From Rhodocyclaceae bacterium (GTDB lineage: Bacteria; Pseudomonadota; Gammaproteobacteria; Burkholderiales; Rhodocyclaceae), in the NCBI GenBank assembly GCA_023150275.1, contig JAKLLG010000004.1, forward strand, positions 178,268-242,267: DNA of 64,000 bases. Direction: 5' to 3'. The notes beneath the pieces were generated by a model that saw only the letters and a program-made list of their open reading frames with translations, did no database searches and had not been told where the DNA came from. This document shows, in pieces, positions 36,862-44,809 of the stretch (its first letter is position 1; the number at the start of each line of letters is the position of its first letter). The position numbers and the translations under genes are program-made.

Positions 36862-37252
36862 GCTTTCTCTCCTCGGTCCGTCAGTCTGGCGGTCGCCGCG
36901 AAGGATTTTCGCGAGCGCAGCGCCATGCCTGTCATCTTCGCGGCAGGCGGGGAGAGGAAGCGATGCCGGCGGCGGGCATCTTCGGTGCGGCGCGTGAACG
37001 ATCATTCACGCGCCGGTTTGCGGTCGCGGAGCGCGCAAACGCCGTGACGGGCCGGCGCCGCGACGACCATCGACGCCGGGCAGGAATCGACGGGTTCAGT
37101 CGGGTTCGAGCGGATTCGAGCGGATTCGCGGCGCGACATGCAGGCACCTCTCCGCCGGAAGCGGAGAGGTGCGGGGAAGAACGGGCGCCCGTGCGGCGAA
37201 CCAGACGCTCAGGCAACCGCGGGAGCGGCCGCCGACAGGCGCCGGTTGCGGG
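36862..37252. other. Gene-free region holding two perfect inverted repeats
   Basis: No gene is supported here. At 36988-37015 an 11-bp-arm palindrome has CGGCGCGTGAA and its complement around CGATCA; its inner part matches GTGAA-N6-TTCAC. At 37144-37172 a 12-bp-arm hairpin (GCACCTCTCCGC, loop CGGAA) follows the stop of the DUF1282-like gene read leftward and may act as its transcript end, although it lacks a T-run. Between them TTCGAGCGGA repeats in tandem near 37105-37120. Confidence 0.6.
36994..37009. promoter_or_regulatory. Second GTGAA-N6-TTCAC palindrome, before SH3-like gene
   Basis: GTGAACGATCATTCAC is centred about 140 bp upstream of the SH3-like gene start and is embedded in a longer perfect palindrome (36988-37015). 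Half-sites and spacing match the copy at 28756-28771. Confidence 0.5.
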
Positions 37253-37855
37253 TCAGAACGCGTGCCAGGCGAGCAGGATGCTGAGCACGAAGCCGGCAGC
37301 GACGATCAGGCCGATCCATGCGGCGACGCCGGTCATCGTGACGACGTTGGCGATGTAGTGCGCCTTCTTCTCGTCGCTGACGTGCAGCAGCGGACGCACG
37401 CCGTGGCGGATCAGCGCCGCCGAGGCGAACCAGGCGACGGCGACCGTGGCAATCGCGAACACGGTGCTCGGCACGAACAGCGCGAGCGACGACAGCCACA
37501 GCGGCACCGGCGCGATGGCGGCGAGCGCGAAGGCGCCGTCGCGCCCCGGATCGTGGTCGCGCGCTTCCGCCATGCGCTGGATCAGCATCGCCATGTAGGC
37601 GACCATCGCCAGTTGCAGCCCGTAGAACACGATGCCGCTCACGACGAGTTGCGTCACCGTCGGCGCCGGCACCTGCAGCGGAAAGATGGCGCCCGGATGC
37701 AGCAACTCGGCGTAGGCATACATCACCGGCGGCAGCAGCGACATCGGCATCGCCAGATAGCGCATGAACCAGGCGGCCGGATGGTGCGAACGATCGATCT
37801 CGTCCCAGCCCTGCTTCTCGGAAACGAGCATCTGCGGAATATGGGTCATCAACAT
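37253..37855 (-). CDS. Yip1/DUF1282-like inner-membrane protein
   Basis: The 200-residue protein is mostly hydrophobic with about five membrane helices (about 35-50, 66-90, 108-130, 133-152, 172-195). A short cytoplasmic start (THIPQMLVSEKQGWDEI) resembles Yip1-domain proteins of the DUF1282 type. Their function in bacteria is not defined; some are linked to envelope stress. GGAGGC precedes the ATG at 37855. The gene is alone on its strand, with a strong hairpin downstream at 37144-37172. Confidence 0.78.
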   Translation of the reverse strand: MLMTHIPQMLVSEKQGWDEIDRSHHPAAWFMRYLAMPMSLLPPVMYAYAELLHPGAIFPLQVPAPTVTQLVVSGIVFYGLQLAMVAYMAMLIQRMAEARDHDPGRDGAFALAAIAPVPLWLSSLALFVPSTVFAIATVAVAWFASAALIRHGVRPLLHVSDEKKAHYIANVVTMTGVAAWIGLIVAAGFVLSILLAWHAF

Positions 37856-38041
37856 GTCAGCCTCCTTTCCCCACCCCGGATCGCCGCTCCGGAATCGGCC
37901 GCGGCGCGAGCGGGCCATGCCTATTGGACCACCCCGGAAAACGAAGTTCCGGCAATTTCTTCATAGGCCCGCAGGCGGAAAAAGTACAGCTCCGGACGCT
38001 GGCGGACGAGCCTGCACACCCCTCCGTTGCCCGCGTCGAGC

Positions 38042-38320
38042 TTACTTGGCCGCCGGTGCAACGTGGCCAGCGACAGCATCGAGCCGGTCGAGGCGGATGA
38101 CGATGGTGCCACTGGCGGTGCTGCGCGCGACGACGTACTTGTCGTCAACGCTGACGACAACGCCAGGGATGGCCTGGCCATTGACGTAGAACGTGAGCCC
38201 CTTGCCGGACGCCTTGCTTTCGGCAAGCACGCTCTGCAGGCTATCGGCGCTGGCCACGGCGGCGCCGCCGGCGAGGACAAGGGCAACGAAGGTACGGGAA
38301 ACGGTGCGACGAAGATTCAT
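38042..38320 (-). CDS. Small periplasmic protein of unknown function
   Basis: The 92-residue protein has a clear signal peptide (cleaved near ASA-DS, residue 26). The mature part of about 66 residues is a small beta-type domain (LTFYVNGQAIPGVVVSVDDKYVVARSTASGTIVIRLDRLDAV), possibly SH3/Sm-like, which I cannot name. GGAGG precedes the ATG at 38320. A CCGGAA-N7-TTCCGG inverted repeat at 37934-37952 lies about 90 bp beyond its stop. It is downstream of the candidate sRNA and its terminator, so it has its own promoter. Confidence 0.75.
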   Translation of the reverse strand: MNLRRTVSRTFVALVLAGGAAVASADSLQSVLAESKASGKGLTFYVNGQAIPGVVVSVDDKYVVARSTASGTIVIRLDRLDAVAGHVAPAAK

Positions 38321-38441
38321 GGCAAGCCTCCTGGTATTGGAATGACGAATTAATAACGCAGGCAGACTATACCGCGCCGGCAATGGCAGGCGGTTACCGG
38401 CAGGACTCCCGATCGCCCGGGGGCGCACAAAAAGCAAGGCG

Positions 38442-38468
38442 AAAAAAAGCCCGCGAACTGGCGCGGGC
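38442..38468 (-). terminator. Rho-independent terminator of the candidate sRNA
   Basis: On the minus strand GCCCGCG (38468-38462) pairs with CGCGGGC (38455-38449) around a six-base loop (38461-38456) and is followed by TTTTTTT (38448-38442). The form is textbook. Confidence 0.88.
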
Positions 38469-38508
38469 TTGTAAATCCATTTCCAAAGGAGGAGGGAATG
38501 GAGGAGAC
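38442..38508 (-). ncRNA. Candidate small RNA with anti-Shine-Dalgarno (CUCCUCC) motifs
   Basis: A complete small transcription unit is visible with no reading frame. The promoter is at 38516-38543. The start is predicted near 38508, and a GCCCGCG/CGCGGGC hairpin with seven T closes the transcript at 38442-38468. The RNA of about 67 nt has a first stem-loop (CCAUUCC pairing with GGAAAUGG, 38477-38501) whose loop exposes CUCCUCCUUU. A second UCUCCUCC lies at the 5' end. Such motifs pair with ribosome-binding sites, as in known C/U-rich-loop sRNAs of proteobacteria. It lies between the LiaI-like gene and the small periplasmic gene. Expression is not shown. Confidence 0.65.
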
Positions 38509-38515
38509 AGAGCGG

Positions 38516-38543
38516 ATTATAGCGCAAAATTGCTGCGGTGCAA
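38516..38543 (-). promoter_or_regulatory. Sigma-70-type promoter of the candidate sRNA
   Basis: On the minus strand TTGCAC (38543-38538) and TATAAT (38521-38516) are separated by 16 bp. The -10 box is a perfect consensus in a window where such AT-rich boxes are rare. Confidence 0.7.
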
Positions 38544-38619
38544 CAATTATTTTCTGCAAGCAGTGCGCTCCGCCAGCCCCATGCCCTCCCGGGCTGCCCC
38601 GGACAGGTGAATGCAGGCG

Positions 38620-38802
38620 CTAAGGCCGCTTCCGGTCGCCGGGTTCCGGCGTGAAGAACAGGGCGGCGCCGATCAGGATCAGGATCAGCGGCCACCAGGT
38701 ACGGACGATCTGCACCAGATCGATCGAAATCAGTTCGAGATTGACGGCCAGGGCGAGAACGCCGACCACCACCAGAACGATGGCTGCAAAGTTGCCTTTC
38801 AT
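38620..38802 (-). CDS. Small LiaI/LiaF-type transmembrane protein
   Basis: The 60-residue protein has two membrane helices (about 5-22 and 34-51) with the pattern [28 protein letters not shown]. This matches the short LiaI-LiaF-like (DUF5668) transmembrane module found in small envelope-stress proteins. GGAGG precedes the ATG at 38802 at good spacing; the longer frame lacks a start signal. It is upstream of the candidate sRNA, on the same strand. The function of such minimal forms is unknown. Confidence 0.72.
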   Translation of the reverse strand: MKGNFAAIVLVVVGVLALAVNLELISIDLVQIVRTWWPLILILIGAALFFTPEPGDRKRP

Positions 38803-38972
38803 CTCAGGTCCTCCGGAAGCATCCATGCGATACGGCAGTTTGCCACGCGCCGCATCGCACGTCACGCGGCCGCCCCGGCGATCGTTCTGCCCGATGGCGA
38901 ATGTGGCGGCTCGTGCGAAAATAGCAACATTGCGCCGGACGTCGGCGCGGCAATCTGCCGGAGATGCTTGCG

Positions 38973-39170
38973 ATGCCCAGTGGCTGGGGCTGCCCCCACG
39001 AAGTCGACGACCGCTGTTCCAAGGTCAACAACCTGCCCTGCAATCCGGGCATGAAGGGTTGCACCCTGGCGGGACGCTTCCGCTTCTACAACGAAGAGAA
39101 GAACGAGCGCTTCTACGAGAAGCAGGCCCGCGAGCAAGCCGGCAGCGACACGAAAAAGGATTCCGAATGA
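38973..39170 (+). CDS. Small Cys-rich conserved-type protein upstream of pyrF
   Basis: The 65-residue protein has four Cys in its first 30 residues ([11 protein letters not shown] ... PCNPGMKGC), which may bind a metal, and a charged helical tail ending KKDSE. I cannot name a family. ATG 38973 was preferred over 38964 because the GGAG at 38960 is then correctly spaced. The stop overlaps the pyrF start (ATGA), so the two are translationally coupled. Confidence 0.75.
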   Translation: MPSGWGCPHEVDDRCSKVNNLPCNPGMKGCTLAGRFRFYNEEKNERFYEKQAREQAGSDTKKDSE

Positions 39171-39979
39171 GCTTCATCGACACCCTTTCCGCCGCTTGGG
39201 CGAAGAACGATTCCCTGCTCTGCGTCGGCCTCGATCCGGACCCGGCGAAGTTTCCGGTTCATCTGCAGGGCCGTGACGACGCCATCTTCGAATTCTGCCG
39301 CAACATCGTCGATGCCACGGCCGATCTCGCCTGCTGCTTCAAACCGCAGATCGCCTACTTCGCCGCACGCCGCGCCGAGGAACAGCTGGAAGCGCTCATC
39401 GCGCACATCCGCGTCACCCACCCCGGCATCCCGGTCATTCTCGATGCCAAGCGCGGCGACATCGGCAGCACGGCTGAGCAGTACGCGGTGGAAGCCTTCG
39501 AGCGTTACGGCGCCGATGCGGTGACCGCCAACCCCTACATGGGCCGCGACTCGGTCGAGCCTTACCTTGCCTACAAGGACAAGGGCGTGATCCTGCTCTG
39601 CCGCACCTCGAACCCCGGTGGCAGCGACCTGCAGTTCCTCGACGTCGGCGGCATGAAGCTCTACGAGCGCGTCGCCCGGCTGGTGGCGAGCGAGTGGAAC
39701 ACCACCGGCCAGTGCGCGCTGGTGGTCGGCGCCACCTTCCCGACCGAGATCGCCCGCGTGCGCGAACTGGTCGGCGACATGCCGCTGCTGGTGCCGGGCA
39801 TCGGCGCGCAGGGCGGCGACATCGAGGCGACGGTGCATGCCGGCAGGACGAAGGCAGGCACCGGCCTGATGATCAACTCCTCGCGCGCCATCCTCTACGC
39901 CGGCAAGGGCGAGGATTACGCCAACGCCGCACGCCGGGTCGCGGCCGAAACGCGTGACGCGATCAACCGCTACCGCTGA
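39167..39979 (+). CDS. pyrF: Orotidine-5'-phosphate decarboxylase, type 2
   Basis: PyrF converts OMP to UMP, the last step of de novo pyrimidine synthesis. The 270-residue length and the opening [14 protein letters not shown] mark the longer type 2 family. The catalytic DAKRGDIG is near residue 93, FKPQIAYF precedes it, and the phosphate-binding VPGIGAQGG and [10 protein letters not shown] segments lie toward the C-terminus. It is coupled to the small Cys-rich gene upstream. The fusion gene that follows starts 20 bp after the stop, so an operon is likely. Confidence 0.96.
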   Translation: MSFIDTLSAAWAKNDSLLCVGLDPDPAKFPVHLQGRDDAIFEFCRNIVDATADLACCFKPQIAYFAARRAEEQLEALIAHIRVTHPGIPVILDAKRGDIGSTAEQYAVEAFERYGADAVTANPYMGRDSVEPYLAYKDKGVILLCRTSNPGGSDLQFLDVGGMKLYERVARLVASEWNTTGQCALVVGATFPTEIARVRELVGDMPLLVPGIGAQGGDIEATVHAGRTKAGTGLMINSSRAILYAGKGEDYANAARRVAAETRDAINRYR

Positions 39980-39998
39980 GCCCTCCGGTGCCGGCGGC

Positions 39999-42821
39999 AT
40001 GAGGCGGACGCTGCACATCGCCCCGCCCCCCTGCCTGCTGATCATCAACGCCGACGACCTCGGCGCCTCCCCGGCCCGCGACGCCGGCATTCTTGCGTGC
40101 TTCAGTGCCGGCGCGATCAGCTCGGCCTCGCTGCTCGTCGATGGCGCGAGCGCCGCGCAAGCGGCCACGGCGGCCCTGGCGGCCGATCTGCCGCTCGGGC
40201 TGCACCTCAACCTTTCCGATGGCGCGCTCGCCGGCAAAAACTCGCTCACCGACCGCGACGGCAAGCGGCTCGGCAAGTTCGGCTTGCGCGAGGCGCTCGC
40301 CGCCGGCACGATCCGGCAGGACGAACTGGTCGCCGAGATCCGCCGCCAGTTCGAGCGCTTCATCGCGCTGACCGGCGAGTTGCCGAGCCATGTCGACGGC
40401 CATCACCACATCCATGTCGAGCCGCTGGTCGCGGCGGCACTGGCGCCGATCATGGCGCGCGAATACGGCGTTTATTGCGTGCGTCTGCCGCGCGAAGCGG
40501 GGCTGGATACGCTGACGGCCGACGCCGAGTTCGAGGCCAATTTCCAGCGCGGCGTGGCGCGAGCCGCCATGGCCGCAGCGGCGGTGTTCGCGGACGAAGG
40601 CATCTATTCGACCGACGCCTTCATCGGCCAGTCGGCAATGGGTTCTCGCCTGACCCCCACACGCGTGGGCAAGCTGCTCGCGGCGCTGCCGGAACGCTGC
40701 ACCGCCGAGCTGATGGCACATCCCGGTCAGCACACCGATAACGCGGACAGCAGTGCCTTCTGCCGCGCACCGGCACGGGCGCACGAGGCGGCGGCGCTGC
40801 AGTCGGCGGAATTCGCTGCGGCACGCGCCGGCTGGAAGCTCGCCTCCTATCGCGATTTGCGCCGCCCGGCGCCGGATGGAGACGCCGGCACGCGCCCGAA
40901 CCTGCTCATCTACGGCAAGCTGACCCCGGCCACGGGCAACGCCGAGACCGCGCGCCGCTACGCGGAGGCCTGGCGCGACAAGGCCAACGTACGTTTTCGC
41001 CCACTGCCAGCGGATGACGCACCGGCAAGCCTCGCCCGCGAGGTGCGGCGACTGCGCGAGTTCGCCTGGCGCGAACGCCTCGATCTTGCGCTGGGCATTC
41101 ATCTTTACCGCGCGGGCGGGCCGCTTGCCGCGGCGTTCTCGGGCGAAGCGGCTTCGCCGCTCGGAAAACCTGGGATGGGCGACTCGGCTTCGCCGCTCGG
41201 GAAACCTGGGATGGGCGACTCGGCTTCGCCGCTCGCCTGGAGCCTGCTCGCCAGTGGCACCGACGCCAACGCCGACATCGACGATCCCGCAAGGCGGGCC
41301 GTGATGCGTGCGGCAGTGCGTGGCGCCGATTTCCTGCTCTGTCTCACCGAGGAATTGCGTGAACGCCTGAGTGCCCTGCCCCTGCCGGCGGATTGCACGG
41401 TCTTGCCGAACGGCATTGATGTGCGCACGGCATCATGCTTTTCGTTACGCCGTGAACTAGGGCTGGCGGACGACACACCGCTGACCCTGCTGCCAGCCGC
41501 GCTGCGTCGCCTGAAAGGCGTTCTGCCGACCATGGAAGCACTGGCGCCGCTGCTCGCGACGCATTACCCGGCCCACGTGCTGGTGGTGCTCGGTCCAACG
41601 CTGGAGGCGGATTACGGCGCGGAAATCGCATCGCGCATTGCGGCACTCGTCGCCGCCCATCCCCCCCTCGCCGGGCGGATCGTGCTGCACCCGGGCCTGC
41701 CGCGCGGGGATTACCTTGCCGCGCTGGGCGAAGCCGATCTGGTGCTCAACGCCTCCGAGCACGAAGGCTTGAGCCATGCGCTCGCCGAGGCGATGGCCTG
41801 CGGCACACCGGTGCTGGCGCGCGGCATCGCGGGCAACCGCGCGCTGGTGCGCGATGGTGAAAACGGCCGCCTGTTTGCCGATTTCCTCGATCTGCCGCGC
41901 GCCTACGCCGCTTGCTTTGCGGCGCCAGCGGAAACGGCGCGGCTTGCCACCACCGCGCGACAGGAAATCGCGGTGCGCTTTCCGGCCACCGCCGAGCAGA
42001 CGGAGCTACGCGCCGTGCTCGAACGCTGGCAGGCGCGACGGCAGGTGCCAGTCGCCAACCTGCGCCTCGATCTCGCGCCGGGCACGCATCCGGTTTCGGC
42101 GGAGAACCAGCAGTTGTTCGCGCAACTGGCGCTGTCGCCGGCACTGCTGAGTACACAAGGCGATTTCACGCTCGCCGCCGACATCGGCTGCGGCTGCGGC
42201 GTGTTCGGAGCGCACCTGCTGGCGGCGGTCGTGCGCAGCGGGCGCCGCGTGCAGCACATGCTGTTTGCCGACCCGCACCGCGCCAGCCTCGCCGCACTCG
42301 AACGCAGCCTGCTGCGCCACGCCGGGCAGGCACCGCTGCCGGCACAGGCCACGCTCAGCGACGGCAGCCTGCTCGATCCGCTGCTGGACACGGACATTGC
42401 ACCGCCAGCCGACGACAGCGGTCGCGCCACACTGATCTGCGCCAACCTGCCGCAAACGCCGGGCCCGGCAGGTTTCCGGCTCGACCGCAGCGGCGGCGCG
42501 GACGGCGCCGAACTGATCTGCCGCTTTCTCGCCGATCTGCCGCGAGCGCTGGCGGTGAATGGCGAAGCTTTCCTGCTGCACATCGGCCTCGCGCATCCGG
42601 CCCGCGTTGCGCGCATGATCGCCGACATCGGTTTGGTTGCCGAGGTGCTTGCGGCGCAGTGGCGGCACGCCGGCTTCGCCGACTACGAGGCGCTGCAGCC
42701 GGGTCTTGCCGACTACCTGCGCGCCGAGCAGGCCGCCGGCCGCGCCGAGTTCGTGCCGGATGCCGACGGTACGGGTTTCACCTTCAGCGCCCGCCTGTTG
42801 CGCCTGCGCCGGGCCGGATAG
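39999..42821 (+). CDS. Three-part fusion: YdjC/ChbG-like deacetylase, glycosyltransferase, methyltransferase
   Basis: The 940-residue protein appears to join three enzymes. Residues 1-285 are YdjC/ChbG-like carbohydrate deacetylase: INADDLGAS near 17, and a metal-binding DGHHHIHVEP near 130. Residues about 300-665 are a GT-B glycosyltransferase of the GT4 type, with the donor-site stretch NASEHEGLSHALAEAMACGTP near 584. Residues about 690-930 look like a SAM-dependent methyltransferase with DIGCGCGVFG near 727. A 36-bp tandem repeat in the glycosyltransferase part adds a GDSASPLGKPGM loop. ATG 39999 starts just before the deacetylase strand. Cell-surface glycan or lipid modification is the likely theme; the substrate is unknown. 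Confidence 0.8.
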   Translation: MRRTLHIAPPPCLLIINADDLGASPARDAGILACFSAGAISSASLLVDGASAAQAATAALAADLPLGLHLNLSDGALAGKNSLTDRDGKRLGKFGLREALAAGTIRQDELVAEIRRQFERFIALTGELPSHVDGHHHIHVEPLVAAALAPIMAREYGVYCVRLPREAGLDTLTADAEFEANFQRGVARAAMAAAAVFADEGIYSTDAFIGQSAMGSRLTPTRVGKLLAALPERCTAELMAHPGQHTDNADSSAFCRAPARAHEAAALQSAEFAAARAGWKLASYRDLRRPAPDGDAGTRPNLLIYGKLTPATGNAETARRYAEAWRDKANVRFRPLPADDAPASLAREVRRLREFAWRERLDLALGIHLYRAGGPLAAAFSGEAASPLGKPGMGDSASPLGKPGMGDSASPLAWSLLASGTDANADIDDPARRAVMRAAVRGADFLLCLTEELRERLSALPLPADCTVLPNGIDVRTASCFSLRRELGLADDTPLTLLPAALRRLKGVLPTMEALAPLLATHYPAHVLVVLGPTLEADYGAEIASRIAALVAAHPPLAGRIVLHPGLPRGDYLAALGEADLVLNASEHEGLSHALAEAMACGTPVLARGIAGNRALVRDGENGRLFADFLDLPRAYAACFAAPAETARLATTARQEIAVRFPATAEQTELRAVLERWQARRQVPVANLRLDLAPGTHPVSAENQQLFAQLALSPALLSTQGDFTLAADIGCGCGVFGAHLLAAVVRSGRRVQHMLFADPHRASLAALERSLLRHAGQAPLPAQATLSDGSLLDPLLDTDIAPPADDSGRATLICANLPQTPGPAGFRLDRSGGADGAELICRFLADLPRALAVNGEAFLLHIGLAHPARVARMIADIGLVAEVLAAQWRHAGFADYEALQPGLADYLRAEQAAGRAEFVPDADGTGFTFSARLLRLRRAG
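41143..41237 (+). repeat. In-frame 36-bp tandem repeat, 2.6 copies
   Basis: Units start at 41143, 41179 and 41215 (the last is partial). Copies 1 and 2 differ at three positions. Each unit carries a GCGGC-TTC-GCCGC palindrome, so this also resembles an amplified REP-like element. It encodes repeats of GDSASPLGKPGM. Confidence 0.9.
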
Positions 42822-42866
42822 TCGTTCGGATGCGGCTTTGTGTCGCAGCGTTGGTAACCTGAGTCA

Positions 42867-42886
42867 CATGCGCGGCACCGCGCATG
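42867..42886. promoter_or_regulatory. Palindrome upstream of the ABC export operon
   Basis: CATGCGCG and CGCGCATG pair around GCAC, 44 bp before the start of the membrane-fusion gene. It is the only clear dyad in this 108-bp gap and may be an operator or a hairpin in the leader. Confidence 0.35.
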
Positions 42887-42929
42887 ATGCGACAATATCG
42901 GCATTCGCTAATTCTCCAGGCCGTTTTCG

Positions 42930-44093
42930 ATGAACGCCAACCCGCTCTTGAAAAAACTCCCCCTCGCGCTTGCCGCCGCCGGCCTCGTTGCCGCCGCCGT
43001 CTGGTGGGCCGGCCGGCCGCAGCCGGTGGCCGTCGTGCTCGCCGAAATCGACCGCGGCAAGGTGGAAGCCACGATCGCCAACACGCGCGCCGGAACGGTG
43101 GAGGCCTGCCAGCGCACCAAGCTGTCGACCATCCTCGGCGGCCGCATCGAGGTGCTGGCGGTGAAGGAAGGCGACCGCGTGCAGAAGGGCCAGCTGCTGA
43201 TGAAGCTGTGGAACGACGACCAGCAGGCGCAGGCGAAGCTCGCCGCCGCGCAGATGCAGACGACACGGAAACGCGTCGCCGAGGTGTGCACGCTGGCCGC
43301 CAACGCCAAGCGCGAGGCGGCGCGGCAAAGCTCGTTGAAGGAACAGGGTTTCGTTTCCGGTTCGCGCGAGGAAAGCGCGCGCGCCGAGGCCGAGGCGAAA
43401 CGCGCCAGTTGCGACGCGGCGCGCGCCGAGGTCGGCTCCGCCGAAGCGAAGCTCGCCGCCACCCGCGTCGAGCAGGGCCGCACGGTGCTCTACGCACCGT
43501 TCGCCGGCACCGTCGCCAAGATCGTCGGCGAAGTCGGCGAATACTCGACGCCCTCGCCCCCCGGCGTGCCGACGCCGCCGGCGATCGACCTGATCGACGA
43601 TTCCTGCCTCTATGTGAAGGCGCCGATGGACGAAGTCGATGCGCCGAAGATCGGGGAAGGGCAGGCGGTGCGCATCAGCCTCGATGCGTTGCCGAAGCAG
43701 AGCTTCCCGGGCAAGGTGAAGCGCGTGGCGCCGTATGTGTCGGCGGTCGAGAAACAGGCGCGCACCGTCGATATCGAAGCCACCTTCGACGATGCGAAGG
43801 CGCCGGGGCGGCTGCTCGTCGGCTACAGCGCCGACGTCGAAGTGATCCTCGCCGTGCGCGAGAACGTCGTGCGCATACCGACCTCGGCGCTGCAGGAGGG
43901 CGGCCGCGTGCTGGTTGCCGGCAGCGACGGCAGGCTGCAGGCGCGCACAGTCAAGACCGGCCTCGCCAACTGGGAGTTCACCGAAGTGATCGAGGGGCTC
44001 GCCGCCGGCGACCGCGTGGTGACCTCGCTCGAACGGCCGGGCGTGAAGGACGGCGCGGCCTTTACCGCCGACGGGAAGCCGGCGGCGAAATGA
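42930..44093 (+). CDS. Membrane-fusion protein of a MacAB-like ABC exporter
   Basis: The 387-residue protein is a HlyD/MacA-type periplasmic adaptor. It has an N-terminal membrane anchor (about 9-27), and the lipoyl halves are recognisable at VEATIANTRAGTVEACQ and YAPFAGTVAKIVGEVGEY. A helical hairpin lies between them, and a C-terminal beta-barrel ends with the VPTSAL-like RIPTSALQEGGRVLV. Such proteins link an inner-membrane ABC transporter to an outer-membrane channel; no TolC gene is adjacent. The gene overlaps the ATPase gene by four bases (ATGA) and heads the operon. Confidence 0.88.
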   Translation: MNANPLLKKLPLALAAAGLVAAAVWWAGRPQPVAVVLAEIDRGKVEATIANTRAGTVEACQRTKLSTILGGRIEVLAVKEGDRVQKGQLLMKLWNDDQQAQAKLAAAQMQTTRKRVAEVCTLAANAKREAARQSSLKEQGFVSGSREESARAEAEAKRASCDAARAEVGSAEAKLAATRVEQGRTVLYAPFAGTVAKIVGEVGEYSTPSPPGVPTPPAIDLIDDSCLYVKAPMDEVDAPKIGEGQAVRISLDALPKQSFPGKVKRVAPYVSAVEKQARTVDIEATFDDAKAPGRLLVGYSADVEVILAVRENVVRIPTSALQEGGRVLVAGSDGRLQARTVKTGLANWEFTEVIEGLAAGDRVVTSLERPGVKDGAAFTADGKPAAK

Positions 44094-44809
44094 GCGCTAC
44101 GCGCGCGGCGCCGCTGATCGCCCTTGCCGGCATCGAGCGCATCTTCCAGCTTGGCGACAGCGAGGTGCATGCGCTGCGCCGGCTCGATCTCGCGATCGGC
44201 GCCGGCGAATACGTGGCGGTGATGGGGCCTTCGGGTTCCGGAAAATCCACGCTCCTGAACCTGCTCGGCCTGCTCGACCGGCCGAACGCCGGCACCTACC
44301 GGCTGGAGGGGCGCGACGTGACGACGCTCTCGGCCGAGGAACAGGCGCGCGTCAGGAGCGAGCGCATCGGCTTCGTCTTCCAGAGCTTCCATCTGGTGCC
44401 GCGCCTCACCGCCGCCGAGAACATCGCGCTGCCGATGACGCTCGCCGGCATCGCCCCCGCCGAGCGCGCGGCGCGCGTCGCGCAGGCGCTGCAGGATTTC
44501 GGCCTCGCCAACCGCGCCGACCACCGGCCGGACCAGCTTTCCGGCGGCCAGCGCCAGCGCGTGGCGATCGCCCGCGCGACGATCATGCAGCCGGCGATGA
44601 TTCTCGCCGACGAACCCACCGGCAACCTCGACCGCGCCACCGGCGACGAGGTGGTGCGCCTGCTCGAAGAACTGAATGCGCGCGGCGTGACGCTGATCGT
44701 CGTCACCCACGATGCGGCGCTCGGTGCGCGCGCACGGCGGCAACTGGCGATGGAGGACGGGTCGTTGCAACGCGATTCGGCCGGGATGGCATGCGCACCG
44801 CCGACCTGA
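44090..44809 (+). CDS. ABC transporter ATPase, MacB/LolD type
   Basis: The 239-residue protein is a complete ABC nucleotide-binding domain: Walker [10 protein letters not shown] (about 45), Q-loop FVFQSFHL, signature LSGGQRQRV (about 147), Walker [13 protein letters not shown] and H-loop VVTHD. The DEPTGNLD form is typical of the MacB/LolD/FtsE group, whose transporters act by transmembrane coupling rather than uptake. It is coupled by ATGA to the adaptor gene and overlaps the first permease by 19 bases. Confidence 0.93.
   Translation: MSATRAAPLIALAGIERIFQLGDSEVHALRRLDLAIGAGEYVAVMGPSGSGKSTLLNLLGLLDRPNAGTYRLEGRDVTTLSAEEQARVRSERIGFVFQSFHLVPRLTAAENIALPMTLAGIAPAERAARVAQALQDFGLANRADHRPDQLSGGQRQRVAIARATIMQPAMILADEPTGNLDRATGDEVVRLLEELNARGVTLIVVTHDAALGARARRQLAMEDGSLQRDSAGMACAPPT

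Noticed and set aside
35254..37047. A 597-codon open frame opposite the SH3-like secreted gene
   Set aside because: The minus-strand gene has a signal peptide, SH3-like module and ribosome site. The plus-strand frame crosses the promoter palindrome and has none.
36932..37216. A 94-codon minus-strand open frame in the gap at 36.9-37.2 kb
   Set aside because: It spans two perfect palindromes, is Arg-rich, lacks a ribosome site and resembles no family.
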